Below are positions 30,855 through 31,478 of a DNA stretch of 31,478 nt, in pieces. Below the pieces are notes generated by a model. The model did not search any database and was not told where the DNA came from. It saw only the letters and a program-made list of their open reading frames with translations. The stretch covers positions 1 through 31,478 of IMG/VR virus record IMGVR_UViG_3300027844_000659. One strand, written 5' to 3'. Numbering within the stretch: the stretch's first letter is position 1; the number at the start of each line of letters is the position of its first letter. Made by a program: the position numbers and the translations under genes. This stretch comes from a virus.

Positions 30855-31478
30855 GTGACTGCACATTTAGGATCCAGGGTATGTGACAGCAGTCGGGCAA
30901 ACATATCAGGTGTGGGTCTCGATGCTGACTATACGCTAGTGTCGGGAGATGCTGGCCTGTTCATACTGGCATCCTCTGTAGAGGACGGTGGTTCCGAGTT
31001 CCGTGCAGGACAGTCGCACTCTCTCCAATGGAGGGTGCTTCCTAGCGGAACCTTCGCAACCTTAGCCTTGACGAACGCTACTGGCCCGCACCTTGACAAC
31101 GCCACTGGAACCATAACCAACGGAACCAATGTGGCGACCGGGAACCGAAGAGGCACCCAGGCCGATGGACCTAATAGCGATGGGTTCGTTGCTAGTGGTA
31201 AAGAGTTCACAAGTTCGACCTCGCAAAACTACGGGGCTGAAGTCAAGGACGCACAGACTGAAGCCCAATGGGCGATAGACATGGGGAACTGCCCAGCCAG
31301 CACGGACTATCAGTTCCAATCTTCATGGGGCTCAAAGAACGACGGAACCGCTGCGTTCACCCTCATGACGGTTACCACTCCCGCTGCTAGTGGTGGCACT
31401 GCTCACACCTTCACAGAAACAGACAGTTCCACTACCTCAGACACACTTTCTGCAACCAAGGGTTCCAGCGAGACCAGT
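30855..31478 (+). CDS. Tail-like structural protein, 3' end cut by window
   Basis: A frame of 208 codons starts at GTG 30855 and stays open to the last base of the window, so the gene is partial. It has a strong AAGGAGG site upstream. The product is rich in Ser, Thr, Gly and Asn with alternating beta-like segments (QSHSLQWRVLPSGTFATLAL, then ATGTITNGTN and SSTTSDTLSATKGSS), typical of tail fibre, spike or beta-sandwich receptor-binding proteins. It follows the decoration-like proteins. Which domains follow downstream cannot be seen. Confidence 0.72.
   Translation, partial: MTAHLGSRVCDSSRANISGVGLDADYTLVSGDAGLFILASSVEDGGSEFRAGQSHSLQWRVLPSGTFATLALTNATGPHLDNATGTITNGTNVATGNRRGTQADGPNSDGFVASGKEFTSSTSQNYGAEVKDAQTEAQWAIDMGNCPASTDYQFQSSWGSKNDGTAAFTLMTVTTPAASGGTAHTFTETDSSTTSDTLSATKGSSETS

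Overview
This window is most of the genome of a tailed bacteriophage, probably a podovirus. The evidence is a T7-type head-tail connector (portal), a scaffolding/capsid pair and a 1,683-residue protein that resembles large internal (ejection) virion proteins. Shine-Dalgarno sites, overlapping stop/start codons and many GTG or TTG starts point to a bacterial host. No integrase, tRNA, DNA or RNA polymerase, or recognisable endolysin is visible, so neither lifestyle nor exact host can be assigned. Both ends cut through the genome: the first gene may begin before the window and the last gene runs off the 3' edge.

The genome has two opposed blocks. The rightward (+) block is the structural module. 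It starts at about 22,844 with the terminase small subunit, then terminase large subunit, portal, a basic protein, a Bbp19-like protein, scaffold, major capsid protein, two small virion (tail or decoration) proteins and a truncated tail-like protein at the 3' edge. The 5' end of the window (11-10,555) holds more genes of the same polarity: two large internal virion proteins, two small membrane proteins and three basic or unknown proteins, the first two of which share terminal modules. The leftward (-) block (10,592-22,818) is the early, replication and regulation module. It contains a zinc-ribbon protein, SSB, two unknown proteins, a primase-SF3 helicase fusion, an ERCC4-fold nuclease, a GP88-family protein, a DUF932-like protein, two overlapping HTH regulators, a YqaJ exonuclease and an ERF annealing protein. 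One small + strand gene (18,844-19,131) sits inside it. The blocks converge at about 10,555-10,592 over a hairpin and diverge at about 22,818-22,844 across only 25 bp.

The replication genes form a coherent set: SF3 primase-helicase for initiation, SSB, and a YqaJ/ERF recombination pair with a small unknown gene between them. The likely origin is next to them. An AT-rich stretch (about 17,098-17,290) lies beside about 21 copies of GGGCCGATAA or close variants (17,295-17,688), eleven of them at a regular 15-17 bp spacing and one inverted.

The most unusual part is a roughly 670-bp stretch without a convincing gene (16,009-16,678). It can fold into long nested perfect stems (15 bp and 12 bp) and at least nine further hairpins, which suggests a large structured RNA or leader, probably read from the minus strand. 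Other non-coding signals are a duplicated operator-like module (GTCATGGTTSGTCCTG family) at 13,281-13,402 and 18,028-18,237, and near-identical hairpins that bury the ribosome-binding sites of the GP88-like and DUF932-like genes.
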